From: Enterobacter sp. RIT418
GTDB lineage: Bacteria; Pseudomonadota; Gammaproteobacteria; Enterobacterales; Enterobacteriaceae
NCBI RefSeq assembly: GCF_003057745.1
Contig: NZ_QBJD02000007.1
Span: 185,436-249,435, forward strand
DNA length: 64,000 nt
Reading direction: 5' to 3'
Part shown: piece after piece, positions 56,293 to 64,000 of the stretch
Numbering within the stretch: position 1 is the stretch's first letter
Layout of the letters: each line of letters starts with the position of its first letter
Position numbers and translations under genes: made by a program
The notes under the pieces: model-generated
Databases searched by the model: none
What the model was told of the DNA's origin: nothing
What the model saw: only the letters and a program-made list of their open reading frames with translations

Positions 56293-57717
56293 ATGAGCAC
56301 AGAAATCAAAACTCAGGTCGTAGTACTTGGGGCAGGCCCGGCAGGTTATTCCGCAGCATTCCGCGCGGCGGATTTAGGTCTGGAAACCGTCATCGTAGAA
56401 CGTTACAGCACCCTCGGCGGTGTCTGTCTGAACGTCGGCTGTATCCCTTCTAAAGCGCTGCTGCACGTCGCGAAAGTGATCGAAGAAGCCAAAGCGCTGG
56501 CTGAACACGGTATCGTCTTCGGCGAGCCGAAAACCGATATCGACAAAATTCGTACCTGGAAAGAGAAAGTTATCACTCAGCTGACCGGCGGTCTGGCCGG
56601 TATGGCGAAAGGCCGTAAGGTCAAAGTGGTTAACGGTCTGGGTAAATTTACCGGCGCGAACACCCTGGAAGTGGAAGGCGAAAACGGCAAAACCGTGATT
56701 AACTTCGACAACGCGATCATCGCCGCAGGCTCTCGCCCAATCGAACTGCCGTTCATTCCTCATGAAGATCCGCGCGTGTGGGATTCCACCGATGCGCTGG
56801 AGCTGAAAACCGTTCCTAAGCGTCTGCTGGTTATGGGCGGCGGTATCATCGGTCTGGAAATGGGTACCGTGTACCATGCGCTGGGTTCAGAGATCGACGT
56901 GGTTGAAATGTTCGACCAGGTTATCCCGGCCGCAGACAAAGACATCGTTAAAGTCTTCACCAAGCGCATCAGCAAGAAATTCAACCTGATGCTGGAAACC
57001 AAAGTGACTGCCGTTGAAGCGAAAGAAGACGGTATTTACGTTTCCATGGAAGGCAAAAAAGCGCCTGCTGAACCACAGCGTTACGACGCCGTGCTGGTGG
57101 CTATCGGCCGCGTGCCGAACGGTAAAAACCTCAACGCTGGCGCTGCTGGCGTGGAAGTGGACGACCGTGGCTTTATCCGCGTTGACAAGCAGCTGCGCAC
57201 CAACGTGCCGCACATCTTTGCTATCGGCGATATCGTCGGTCAGCCAATGCTGGCGCACAAAGGCGTTCACGAAGGTCACGTTGCCGCAGAAGTTATCGCC
57301 GGCATGAAGCACTACTTCGACCCGAAAGTGATCCCATCTATCGCCTACACCGAGCCAGAAGTGGCATGGGTTGGTCTGACCGAGAAAGAAGCGAAAGAGA
57401 AAGGCATCAGCTATGAAACGGCCACCTTCCCGTGGGCGGCTTCTGGCCGTGCTATCGCGTCCGATTGTGCAGATGGCGTGACCAAGCTGATCTTCGACAA
57501 AGAGACTCACCGCGTAATCGGTGGTGCGATTGTCGGCACCAACGGCGGCGAGCTGCTGGGTGAAATCGGCCTGGCGATCGAAATGGGCTGCGACGCGGAA
57601 GACATCGCGCTGACCATCCACGCTCACCCAACTCTGCACGAGTCCGTGGGCCTGGCGGCAGAAGTGTTTGAAGGCAGCATCACCGACCTGCCAAACGCGA
57701 AAGCGAAGAAGAAATAA
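56293..57717 (+). CDS. lpd: Lpd, dihydrolipoamide dehydrogenase (E3)
   Basis: FAD enzyme that reoxidises lipoyl groups in the pyruvate and 2-oxoglutarate dehydrogenases and the glycine cleavage system. I take the second of two adjacent ATG codons (56293), giving 474 residues as in E. coli, because it is better spaced from AGAGG. The FAD loop is VLGAGPAGYSAAFRAADLG. The redox disulfide is GGVCLNVGCIPSK. The C-terminal catalytic His-Glu is in HAHPTLHESVG. The aceF-lpd gap has a -10-like TAAAAT at 56235-56240 in TTGTTAACAATTTTGTAAAAT, like the E. coli lpd promoter. Confidence 0.97.
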   Translation: MSTEIKTQVVVLGAGPAGYSAAFRAADLGLETVIVERYSTLGGVCLNVGCIPSKALLHVAKVIEEAKALAEHGIVFGEPKTDIDKIRTWKEKVITQLTGGLAGMAKGRKVKVVNGLGKFTGANTLEVEGENGKTVINFDNAIIAAGSRPIELPFIPHEDPRVWDSTDALELKTVPKRLLVMGGGIIGLEMGTVYHALGSEIDVVEMFDQVIPAADKDIVKVFTKRISKKFNLMLETKVTAVEAKEDGIYVSMEGKKAPAEPQRYDAVLVAIGRVPNGKNLNAGAAGVEVDDRGFIRVDKQLRTNVPHIFAIGDIVGQPMLAHKGVHEGHVAAEVIAGMKHYFDPKVIPSIAYTEPEVAWVGLTEKEAKEKGISYETATFPWAASGRAIASDCADGVTKLIFDKETHRVIGGAIVGTNGGELLGEIGLAIEMGCDAEDIALTIHAHPTLHESVGLAAEVFEGSITDLPNAKAKKK

Positions 57718-57736
57718 GTTTCTTGAGCCTGATGAT

Positions 57737-57763
57737 AACGCCTCTTCGGAGGCGTTTTTTTTT
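57737..57763 (+). terminator. lpd terminator
   Basis: Stem AACGCCTC / GAGGCGTT with a TTCG tetraloop (57745-57748), ending in nine T residues. Confidence 0.95.
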
Positions 57764-57847
57764 GCCTGTAAACTACCTGATTTGGTCGCTATATCCTTGA
57801 TATTTTCCTAAAAATCCCCTCATCGCTGCCGATAACATTTTCTTACA

Positions 57848-57876
57848 TTGTTGGTTGATCGGCTCATCGTTATGAT
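57848..57876 (+). promoter_or_regulatory. Candidate promoter of the traT-like gene
   Basis: TTGTTG (57848-57853), 17 bp spacer, TATGAT (57871-57876), about 36 bp before the gene. Confidence 0.6.
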
Positions 57877-57911
57877 GCGCCGGATTATTATTACCAGGCA
57901 AAGGAAAACAT

Positions 57912-58643
57912 ATGTCTTTTAAGAAAGTAGCGGTAGTTGGCTTAGTGGCAGCGACGATGACGCTGGCCGGATGCGGGGCAATGACCACCGCGGTGAAGAA
58001 ACGTAATCTGGAAGTTAAAACCCAGATGAGCGAAACCGTCTGGCTGGAGCCTTCCAGCGAAAAAACGGTCTACATTCAGGTGAAAAATACCTCTGATAAA
58101 GACATGAGCAACCTGCAGGCTCAGCTGGCGAACGAGCTGACGGCGAAGGGCTATAAGGTGACCAGTTCTCCCGACAGCGCCTACTACTGGGTGCAGGCGA
58201 ACGTGCTGAAAGCGGACAAAATGGACCTTCGCGAAGCGCAGGGCTTCCTGAAAACCGGCTATGAAGGTGCCGCCGTGGGCGCCGCGCTGGGTGCCGGTAT
58301 CACTGCGTACAACAGCAACTCCTCCGGTGCCGCCCTGGGCGTGGGCCTGGCGGCAGGCCTGATCGGCATGGCGGCGGATGCGATGGTAGAAGATGTGAAC
58401 TACACCATGGTCACCGATCTGCAGATTTCCGAGCGCAGCAAGGCGAAAGTGACCACTGACAACATCGCGGCGCTGCGTCAGGGGACGTCCGGCGTGAAGC
58501 TGCAGACCAGCAGCGAGCAGGGCGATCGCGCGAAGTACCAGACCCGCGTGGTGTCGAACGCCAACAAGGTGAACCTGAAGTTTGAAGAGGCGAAGCCGGT
58601 GCTTGAAGCGCAGCTGGCAAAATCGGTTGCCAATATTCTGTAA
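57912..58643 (+). CDS. traT: TraT-like outer-membrane lipoprotein
   Basis: Lipoprotein related to the F-plasmid surface-exclusion and complement-resistance protein TraT. It has 243 residues. The signal peptide ends in a lipobox, TLAGCGAM, with the lipidated Cys at residue 21. The two glycine-rich hydrophobic stretches expected of TraT are present ([21 protein letters not shown] and [16 protein letters not shown]). No conjugation genes are nearby, so this is a chromosomal homologue and surface exclusion is unlikely to be its main role. It has its own promoter and terminator and converges on the DUF2950 gene. Confidence 0.9.
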   Translation: MSFKKVAVVGLVAATMTLAGCGAMTTAVKKRNLEVKTQMSETVWLEPSSEKTVYIQVKNTSDKDMSNLQAQLANELTAKGYKVTSSPDSAYYWVQANVLKADKMDLREAQGFLKTGYEGAAVGAALGAGITAYNSNSSGAALGVGLAAGLIGMAADAMVEDVNYTMVTDLQISERSKAKVTTDNIAALRQGTSGVKLQTSSEQGDRAKYQTRVVSNANKVNLKFEEAKPVLEAQLAKSVANIL

Positions 58644-58649
58644 TAAAAT

Positions 58650-58678
58650 GGCCGGATAGAGGGAAGCCTTATCCGGCC
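58650..58678. terminator. Terminator between the traT-like gene and the DUF2950 gene
   Basis: Stem GGCCGGATA / TATCCGGCC with an 11-base loop. TT follows on the plus side and ATTTTATT on the minus side, so it may work in both directions for these convergent genes. Confidence 0.75.
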
Positions 58679-58692
58679 TTCACGTTAATGCT

Positions 58693-59484
58693 TTACGGCG
58701 CGACGGGCTGCCAGGCACTATCAGGGCTGAATGCGGCTAACGCCTGCGCTTTTTGCGCGGTATCGCTGCCCAAATTTGTCTCGTATACCCTGTCGCTCTG
58801 ATTAACCACAAAGCTCATCACCCCCGTCTGTCCGTAGCTGACCGGCCAGGCGACCATTGCAAAGCCGTGCCTATCAGGCAGGATCTTGAATCGATAACCG
58901 TGATAGCCTGCGCCAGGCTCTGGCGGGCTAAACGCAGGCCCCAGCGGGCTGGGCGCTTCGCCGGGCGATACGGGCCAGTAAAGGCCATCTTTTTTCCCCT
59001 TCGAGCTGACGATTTTCGCCGCGTAGGTCTGGTTGAGGGCGAAATAGCTTTGCTGGGCGTCCACGTAGGCATGCAGCGCTTCGATGGCGGCAAGCTCGTT
59101 GCGCCCGATTTCGCGCGTCAAAATTTCGTCCGCGGCCTGCTGCATATCAAACTGCCAGCCGTTTGACGTTTTCACGACGGGGATCGGCAGCTGCCAGGCG
59201 TTCTCGCCCACAATCAGGTGCGCCGTGTCGCCGCTCACAATCGTGGTGTGTTTCACCTTCCAGTCGCGCAGGAACCGGGCGACGGCTTCGGGGTCAACGC
59301 CCTCCGGCGGCAGAACGTTGCGCCAGTTTTCACCAAGCAGATTTCCCATCGCACCTTCATTCTGCTCGCTGATGGCCTGCGTTAAGGCATCGGTAGCTTG
59401 TTCAGGCGTGCTGAACTGCTGTTGCGCCACGGCGACGGTGGATGCCATGAACAGCGCCACACCGCTGAGTAAAGTCATCTTCAT
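58693..59484 (-). CDS. DUF2950 family periplasmic protein
   Basis: Exported protein of unknown function, 263 residues. The start is the ATG at 59484-59482 (MKMTLLSGVALFMASTVAVA), giving a Sec signal peptide that probably ends at AVA-QQQF. Longer readings would run back into yacH. The mature part has FSTPEQATDALTQAISEQNE and a conserved tail with GAGYHGYRFKILP and HGFAMVAWPVSYGQTGVMSF. It starts 10 bp after the yacH stop, so the two are almost surely co-transcribed. I recognise the family by its DUF2950 pairing with DUF3300, but no function is established. Confidence 0.85.
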   Translation of the reverse strand: MKMTLLSGVALFMASTVAVAQQQFSTPEQATDALTQAISEQNEGAMGNLLGENWRNVLPPEGVDPEAVARFLRDWKVKHTTIVSGDTAHLIVGENAWQLPIPVVKTSNGWQFDMQQAADEILTREIGRNELAAIEALHAYVDAQQSYFALNQTYAAKIVSSKGKKDGLYWPVSPGEAPSPLGPAFSPPEPGAGYHGYRFKILPDRHGFAMVAWPVSYGQTGVMSFVVNQSDRVYETNLGSDTAQKAQALAAFSPDSAWQPVAP

Positions 59485-59494
59485 GTTAGCTCTC

Positions 59495-60970
59495 TTAACG
59501 ATGGCGAATGTCATGAGGTAAAGGCCGCGCGGCCGGTAACGGATGCTGCGATATATGCGTAGCGAGCTGCCGGCTTTGCAGGCCGCGCTGCTGCTGGGCA
59601 CGCCAGCTTGCCGCGCGGCTTTCGTTCCCGCTGAGGGCATTGGCCCTGAACGTCTGGTGCTGCAGCGAGGAGGGCTGAAGGGCATGCTGTCCGTGCGTTT
59701 CGCCGGAGAGCGCGTGCGGTTTCGCAGCGTCGTAGCCGCGGAAGTTATTTCGCTGCGAAATCTGCTTAAGCTGCTGACTGGATGGCTGATGCTGCAAAGG
59801 TCGGGTAGCCTGGAGCTGTGAAAGCGATTTCCCCGTCGACTTTTGCACCTGCGCCATCGCCGCCTGCCGCTGGCTGTCGCGACTGGCCGCCTGATGCGGC
59901 GTGGCGCTCAGCCCCGTGGGCGTGCTCGTTGGATGAAACTGGCTGGCGACCTTACCGTTGGGGTAAGGTACGCCGTTACGGTAGCCAGGATTGTGCTGCC
60001 AGAGCATAGTGTTGTCCGTGCGGTGCTCGCCCGTGATCTTGTTGAAATTATTCACATTGATATTGATGTTATCGCCGTTATGGGTGTAACCATCGTGGTG
60101 ATAGTCGTCATGGTGGTGGTCATCATCATGGTGATGGTCATCGTCGTCCCAGTCGATATTGCTAAACAGCGCGTACGTGGTGGCAACCCCGAGGCTGAAG
60201 CCCAGCCCGTTCACAAAGCTATTGCTGAACTGCTCGCCGGGAGAGGGCGGCAGGTACACCGGAGGGTAGCTGGCGTTTGGCCATGCTCCGTAGACAGTGG
60301 ACGGATTATAGGTCGGTACGTAAACAACCTGAGGATCGGCAGGTTCGATTTTTATAATCGTCGGGCTGGCAGGTGCTATCGCAGCGGCTGTTGTGCTTTG
60401 GACTGGCGCCGATTTTTTCTCCACGCTTACCGTCTGCTGTGGCGACGATTTCAGCGCACCGGTTTGCTGCGCCAGCGCGCGCAGCCGCTGCACGGAGTCC
60501 ATCACGTCTTTTGGCTGGGCAAGAAACGCGTTGCCCAGGTTCTGCACCCATTCCGGATTGCCGCCCAGCAGCGACATCAGCTGCGGGAAAGCCACCAGCG
60601 ACTTCACGCTGGCATCCCACGGCTGGCTGGAAACCGCCTGGATCGCCGCATCGCCCTGCAGTTTTGGATTGTCCTGCGACCACTGCGCGGCCTGAATCAC
60701 GTTTGACGGATAGGTTGAGGCCATCAGGATCTGTGACAGGAGCGCGTCCGGGTAGAGCGCAATCGGCGCCGTCCACTGGTCCAGCTGTGCCGCAGTGTAG
60801 GTCGGGGCGATAACCGGTGCAGGCGGCGCGGCCGGTGGGGCAGGCTGCTGCTGAGAAACTGGCGCGGGCGTTTCGGTGGCGCGGCTTTTGACGAACATCA
60901 CGCCCGAGGCGGCAAAGAGTCCGGTGCTGCACAGGAGAACGAGCAGGTGTGGCTTAAAAGGCAACTTCAT
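59495..60970 (-). CDS. yacH: YacH, DUF3300 family protein
   Basis: Envelope protein of unknown function in the place of E. coli yacH, next to acnB. It has 491 residues; the E. coli protein is longer. An N-terminal signal or anchor (LLVLLCSTGLFAASGVMFV) is followed by a Pro/Ala-rich linker. The DUF3300 domain covers about residues 55-270 (LDQWTAPIALYPDALLSQIL, PQVVYVPTYNPSTVYGAWP). Residues 273-297 are almost only Asp and His (DWDDDDHHHDDDHHHDDYHH), likely a metal-binding tract. The last ~190 residues are Gln-, Ser- and His-rich and look disordered. It leads the two-gene unit with the DUF2950 gene. Confidence 0.9.
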   Translation of the reverse strand: MKLPFKPHLLVLLCSTGLFAASGVMFVKSRATETPAPVSQQQPAPPAAPPAPVIAPTYTAAQLDQWTAPIALYPDALLSQILMASTYPSNVIQAAQWSQDNPKLQGDAAIQAVSSQPWDASVKSLVAFPQLMSLLGGNPEWVQNLGNAFLAQPKDVMDSVQRLRALAQQTGALKSSPQQTVSVEKKSAPVQSTTAAAIAPASPTIIKIEPADPQVVYVPTYNPSTVYGAWPNASYPPVYLPPSPGEQFSNSFVNGLGFSLGVATTYALFSNIDWDDDDHHHDDDHHHDDYHHDGYTHNGDNININVNNFNKITGEHRTDNTMLWQHNPGYRNGVPYPNGKVASQFHPTSTPTGLSATPHQAASRDSQRQAAMAQVQKSTGKSLSQLQATRPLQHQPSSQQLKQISQRNNFRGYDAAKPHALSGETHGQHALQPSSLQHQTFRANALSGNESRAASWRAQQQRGLQSRQLATHISQHPLPAARPLPHDIRHR

Positions 60971-61373
60971 AGAATGGCTCCAACGAGACCCGTACCGTGC
61001 CGTGAGGCGTTTTAATTGCCGCGAGTATCATTCACCCGTCATTTACAGTTTTAGCTTTTGTTGGGAATTTACCCGATGCGTCCGGATAAAGAGTGTGTGC
61101 ATTTATTACACAATGATATTGCCAGTGAGGGGATTCCGCGCATCGCTGTTGACTGGATTTTGTCGCGACCATTCGTCTTACCTGCCCGCTATACCATCCT
61201 TAACGATTCAGCAAATCATTTAATGTTGCTTTTTTGTAAACGGATTAACACTGTGCAGAAATCCTGCTATGCTGCCCGACGCGGTATCGGGCATTTACCC
61301 TACAAACTGCTGTCTCACAGGAGCGTGAAGAGAACGCCGGCCGCAATTGACAATGAGAGCGAGGAGAACCGTC
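60971..61373. other. yacH-acnB intergenic region
   Basis: About 400 bp between divergent genes. The yacH side must hold its promoter, which I cannot place. A 111-codon plus-strand frame at 61058-61393 overlaps the acnB start in another phase and is judged non-coding. The acnB promoter at 61245-61273 is the clearest element. Confidence 0.55.
61245..61273 (+). promoter_or_regulatory. acnB promoter
   Basis: -35 TTAACA (61245-61250), 17 bp spacer, -10 TATGCT (61268-61273), about 100 bp before acnB. Confidence 0.75.
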
Positions 61374-63971
61374 GTGCTAGAAGAATACCGTAAGCACGTA
61401 GCAGAACGTGCCGCCGAGGGAATTGTACCCAAACCTTTAGATGCAACCCAAATGGCCGCGCTCGTCGAGCTGCTGAAGAACCCGCCCAAGGGCGAAGAAG
61501 AATTCCTGTTAGATCTGCTGATCAATCGCGTACCGCCTGGCGTAGATGAAGCTGCCTACGTTAAAGCCGGATTCCTTGCCGCCGTTGCTAAAGGCGAAGC
61601 AACCTCCCCGCTGGTCACTCCTGAAAAAGCGATTGAACTGCTCGGCACCATGCAGGGCGGCTACAACATTCACCCGCTGATTGACGCGCTGGATAACGAC
61701 AAGCTGGCGCCGATTGCCGCCAAAGCGCTCTCTTCTACGCTGCTGATGTTCGATAACTTCTACGATGTGGAAGAAAAAGCCAAAGCGGGCAACGTCTACG
61801 CGAAGCAGGTGATGCAGTCCTGGGCCGATGCCGAATGGTTCCTGAACCGTCCAGCTCTGGCTGAAAAGATCACCGTTACCGTCTTTAAAGTTACCGGTGA
61901 AACCAATACCGACGACCTCTCTCCGGCGCCGGACGCATGGTCCCGCCCGGATATCCCTCTGCACGCCCTGGCGATGCTGAAAAACGCCCGTGAAGGCATT
62001 GAGCCGGATCAGCCTGGTGCCGTAGGCCCAATCAAGCAGATCGAAGCGCTGCAGAAGAAAGGCTTCCCGCTGGCCTACGTGGGTGACGTTGTGGGCACCG
62101 GCTCTTCCCGTAAGTCCGCGACAAACTCCGTGCTGTGGTTCATGGGCGACGATATTCCGCACGTGCCGAACAAGCGCGGCGGCGGCCTGTGCCTTGGCGG
62201 CAAAATTGCACCTATCTTCTTCAACACCATGGAAGATGCGGGCGCGCTGCCGATTGAAGTGGACGTAAGCAACCTGAACATGGGAGACGTGATTGACGTT
62301 TACCCGTTCAAAGGTGAAGTGCGTAACCACGAAACCAACGAACTGCTTGCCAGCTTCGAGCTGAAAACCGACGTGCTGATCGACGAAGTGCGCGCCGGTG
62401 GCCGTATCCCGCTGATCATCGGCCGCGGCCTGACCACCAAGGCGCGTGAAGTGCTGGGGCTGCCGCACTCTGACGTGTTCCGTCAGGCGAAGGACGTGGC
62501 GGAAAGCAGCCGCGGCTACTCGCTGGCGCAGAAAATGGTCGGCCGCGCGTGCGGCGTAGCGGGCGTGCGTCCGGGCGCGTACTGCGAGCCGAAGATGACC
62601 TCAGTAGGCTCTCAGGACACCACCGGCCCAATGACTCGCGACGAGCTGAAGGACCTGGCGTGCCTGGGCTTCTCTTCCGATCTGGTGATGCAGTCCTTCT
62701 GCCACACCGCGGCCTATCCGAAGCCGGTTGACGTCACCACGCATCATACGCTGCCGGACTTCATCATGAACCGCGGCGGCGTTTCCCTGCGTCCTGGCGA
62801 CGGCGTAATCCACTCCTGGCTGAACCGCATGCTGCTGCCGGATACCGTGGGCACCGGCGGCGACTCCCATACCCGCTTCCCAATCGGGATCTCCTTCCCG
62901 GCCGGGTCAGGTCTGGTGGCGTTTGCCGCAGCGACCGGCGTGATGCCGCTGGATATGCCGGAGTCCGTGCTGGTGCGCTTCAAAGGCAAAATGCAGCCGG
63001 GCATCACCCTGCGCGACCTTGTTCATGCGATCCCGCTGTATGCGATTAAACAGGGCCTGCTGACCGTTGAGAAGAAAGGGAAGAAAAACATCTTCTCTGG
63101 CCGCATTCTGGAGATTGAAGGTCTGCCGGACCTGAAGGTGGAGCAGGCGTTCGAGCTGACCGATGCCTCCGCCGAGCGTTCCGCCGCGGGCTGTACCATC
63201 AAGCTGAACAAAGCGCCAATCGAAGAGTACCTGACCTCCAACATCGTGCTGCTGAAGTGGATGATTGCAGAGGGCTACGGTGACCGTCGTACGCTGGAGC
63301 GCCGTATCCAGGGGATGGAAAAATGGTTGGCCGATCCGCAGCTGCTGGAAGCCGACGCTGACGCAGAGTATGCGGCGGTGATCGACATCGATCTGGCGGA
63401 CATCAAAGAGCCAATCCTGTGTGCGCCAAACGATCCGGACGACGCGCGTCCGCTGTCCGAGGTTCAGGGCGAGAAGATCGACGAAGTGTTTATCGGCTCC
63501 TGCATGACCAACATCGGCCACTTCCGCGCGGCCGGCAAGCTGCTGGATACCCACAAAGGCCAGCTGCCAACCCGCCTGTGGGTAGCTCCGCCAACCCGTA
63601 TGGACGCGGCGCAGCTGACCGAAGAAGGCTACTACAGCGTGTTTGGCAAAAGCGGTGCGCGTATCGAAATCCCTGGCTGTTCCCTGTGTATGGGCAACCA
63701 GGCGCGCGTGGCGGACGGTGCGACGGTGGTCTCTACCTCTACCCGTAACTTCCCTAACCGTTTAGGTACGGGAGCTAACGTCTTCCTGGCCTCAGCGGAG
63801 CTGGCGGCGGTTGCGGCGCTGATTGGCAAGCTGCCAACGCCGGAAGAGTATCAGACCTTCGTCGCGCAGGTTGATAAGACGGCGGTGGATACCTATCGCT
63901 ATCTGAACTTCGACCAGCTCTCTCAGTACACCGAGAAGGCCGACGGGGTGATCTTCCAAACCGCGGTATAA
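61374..63971 (+). CDS. acnB: AcnB, aconitate hydratase B
   Basis: Main TCA-cycle aconitase, converting citrate to isocitrate. The apo form binds RNA. I take the GTG at 61374 ([16 protein letters not shown]), giving 865 residues, the E. coli length; GAGGAG lies 9 bases upstream. A reading from 61347 would add nine residues of leader. The HEAT-like N-terminal domain marks the B type. The cluster cysteines are in the [10 protein letters not shown] and [10 protein letters not shown] motifs. The window ends 29 bp after the stop. Confidence 0.97.
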   Translation: MLEEYRKHVAERAAEGIVPKPLDATQMAALVELLKNPPKGEEEFLLDLLINRVPPGVDEAAYVKAGFLAAVAKGEATSPLVTPEKAIELLGTMQGGYNIHPLIDALDNDKLAPIAAKALSSTLLMFDNFYDVEEKAKAGNVYAKQVMQSWADAEWFLNRPALAEKITVTVFKVTGETNTDDLSPAPDAWSRPDIPLHALAMLKNAREGIEPDQPGAVGPIKQIEALQKKGFPLAYVGDVVGTGSSRKSATNSVLWFMGDDIPHVPNKRGGGLCLGGKIAPIFFNTMEDAGALPIEVDVSNLNMGDVIDVYPFKGEVRNHETNELLASFELKTDVLIDEVRAGGRIPLIIGRGLTTKAREVLGLPHSDVFRQAKDVAESSRGYSLAQKMVGRACGVAGVRPGAYCEPKMTSVGSQDTTGPMTRDELKDLACLGFSSDLVMQSFCHTAAYPKPVDVTTHHTLPDFIMNRGGVSLRPGDGVIHSWLNRMLLPDTVGTGGDSHTRFPIGISFPAGSGLVAFAAATGVMPLDMPESVLVRFKGKMQPGITLRDLVHAIPLYAIKQGLLTVEKKGKKNIFSGRILEIEGLPDLKVEQAFELTDASAERSAAGCTIKLNKAPIEEYLTSNIVLLKWMIAEGYGDRRTLERRIQGMEKWLADPQLLEADADAEYAAVIDIDLADIKEPILCAPNDPDDARPLSEVQGEKIDEVFIGSCMTNIGHFRAAGKLLDTHKGQLPTRLWVAPPTRMDAAQLTEEGYYSVFGKSGARIEIPGCSLCMGNQARVADGATVVSTSTRNFPNRLGTGANVFLASAELAAVAALIGKLPTPEEYQTFVAQVDKTAVDTYRYLNFDQLSQYTEKADGVIFQTAV

Positions 63972-64000
63972 ACAGCAACCCCTCACCCTAGCCCTCTCCC

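Noticed and set aside
60100..60160. Possible tandem-repeat array or CRISPR-like element at the simple repeat in yacH
   Set aside because: The repeat is only short Asp and His codon runs within an open coding frame, with no spacers or constant repeat unit.
61058..61393. 111-codon plus-strand frame ahead of acnB
   Set aside because: It spans the acnB promoter and overlaps the acnB start in another phase, so it is a chance frame.

Overview
This window is a 64 kb stretch of enterobacterial chromosome. Gene order follows the E. coli 1.5-3 minute region almost throughout: thiBP, sgrR/sgrST, setA, leuABCD, leuO, ilvIH, cra, the mra (dcw) cell-wall and division cluster, secM-secA-mutT, yacG-zapD-coaE, guaC, hofCB-ppdD, nadC, ampDE, aroP, pdhR-aceEF-lpd, yacH and acnB. 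The protein sequences look like Enterobacter or a close relative; AmpD in particular resembles the E. cloacae protein as I remember it. That genus call is inference, because no search was run. I see no rRNA, tRNA, insertion sequence, prophage or CRISPR array.

Layout. 1-1353 holds the end of a thiamine-uptake operon read leftward under a TPP riboswitch. 1393-4588 is the glucose-phosphate stress locus: SgrR, the dual-function RNA SgrS/SgrT, and the sugar exporter SetA. 4600-4985 holds a Hok-type type I toxin gene. 5050-9909 is the leucine operon on the minus strand with its leader peptide and attenuator. leuO, ilvIH and cra follow on the plus strand (10530-15274). 15796-33726 is the dcw cluster from mraZ to lpxC, with genes overlapping or nearly touching. 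It makes UDP-MurNAc-pentapeptide, lipid I and lipid II and builds the divisome, and then makes the first committed enzyme of lipid A.

34005-39321 carries secretion (secM-secA), nucleotide sanitation (mutT) and the leftward coaE-zapD-yacG operon. 39550-46214 has guaC, a small type IV pilin operon (ppdD-hofB-hofC), nadC, and the ampDE pair for muropeptide recycling and beta-lactamase control. 46233-48585 is an accessory pair, a GH43 glycosidase and a GPH-family sugar symporter, sitting between ampE and aroP. 50658-57717 is the pyruvate dehydrogenase operon with its regulator and operator.

57912-60970 is the least understood part. A chromosomal TraT-like lipoprotein faces a two-gene unit encoding a DUF2950 protein and the DUF3300 protein YacH, which has a striking His/Asp tract. 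acnB closes the window.

Most of the window is conserved core genome. The parts I think deserve a second look are the Hok locus, whose leader frame runs into the toxin frame without a stop; the traT/DUF2950/yacH envelope cluster; the GH43-symporter insertion; the long RNA hairpin between pdhR and aceE; and a long-loop hairpin with a U-rich tail in the leuO leader.
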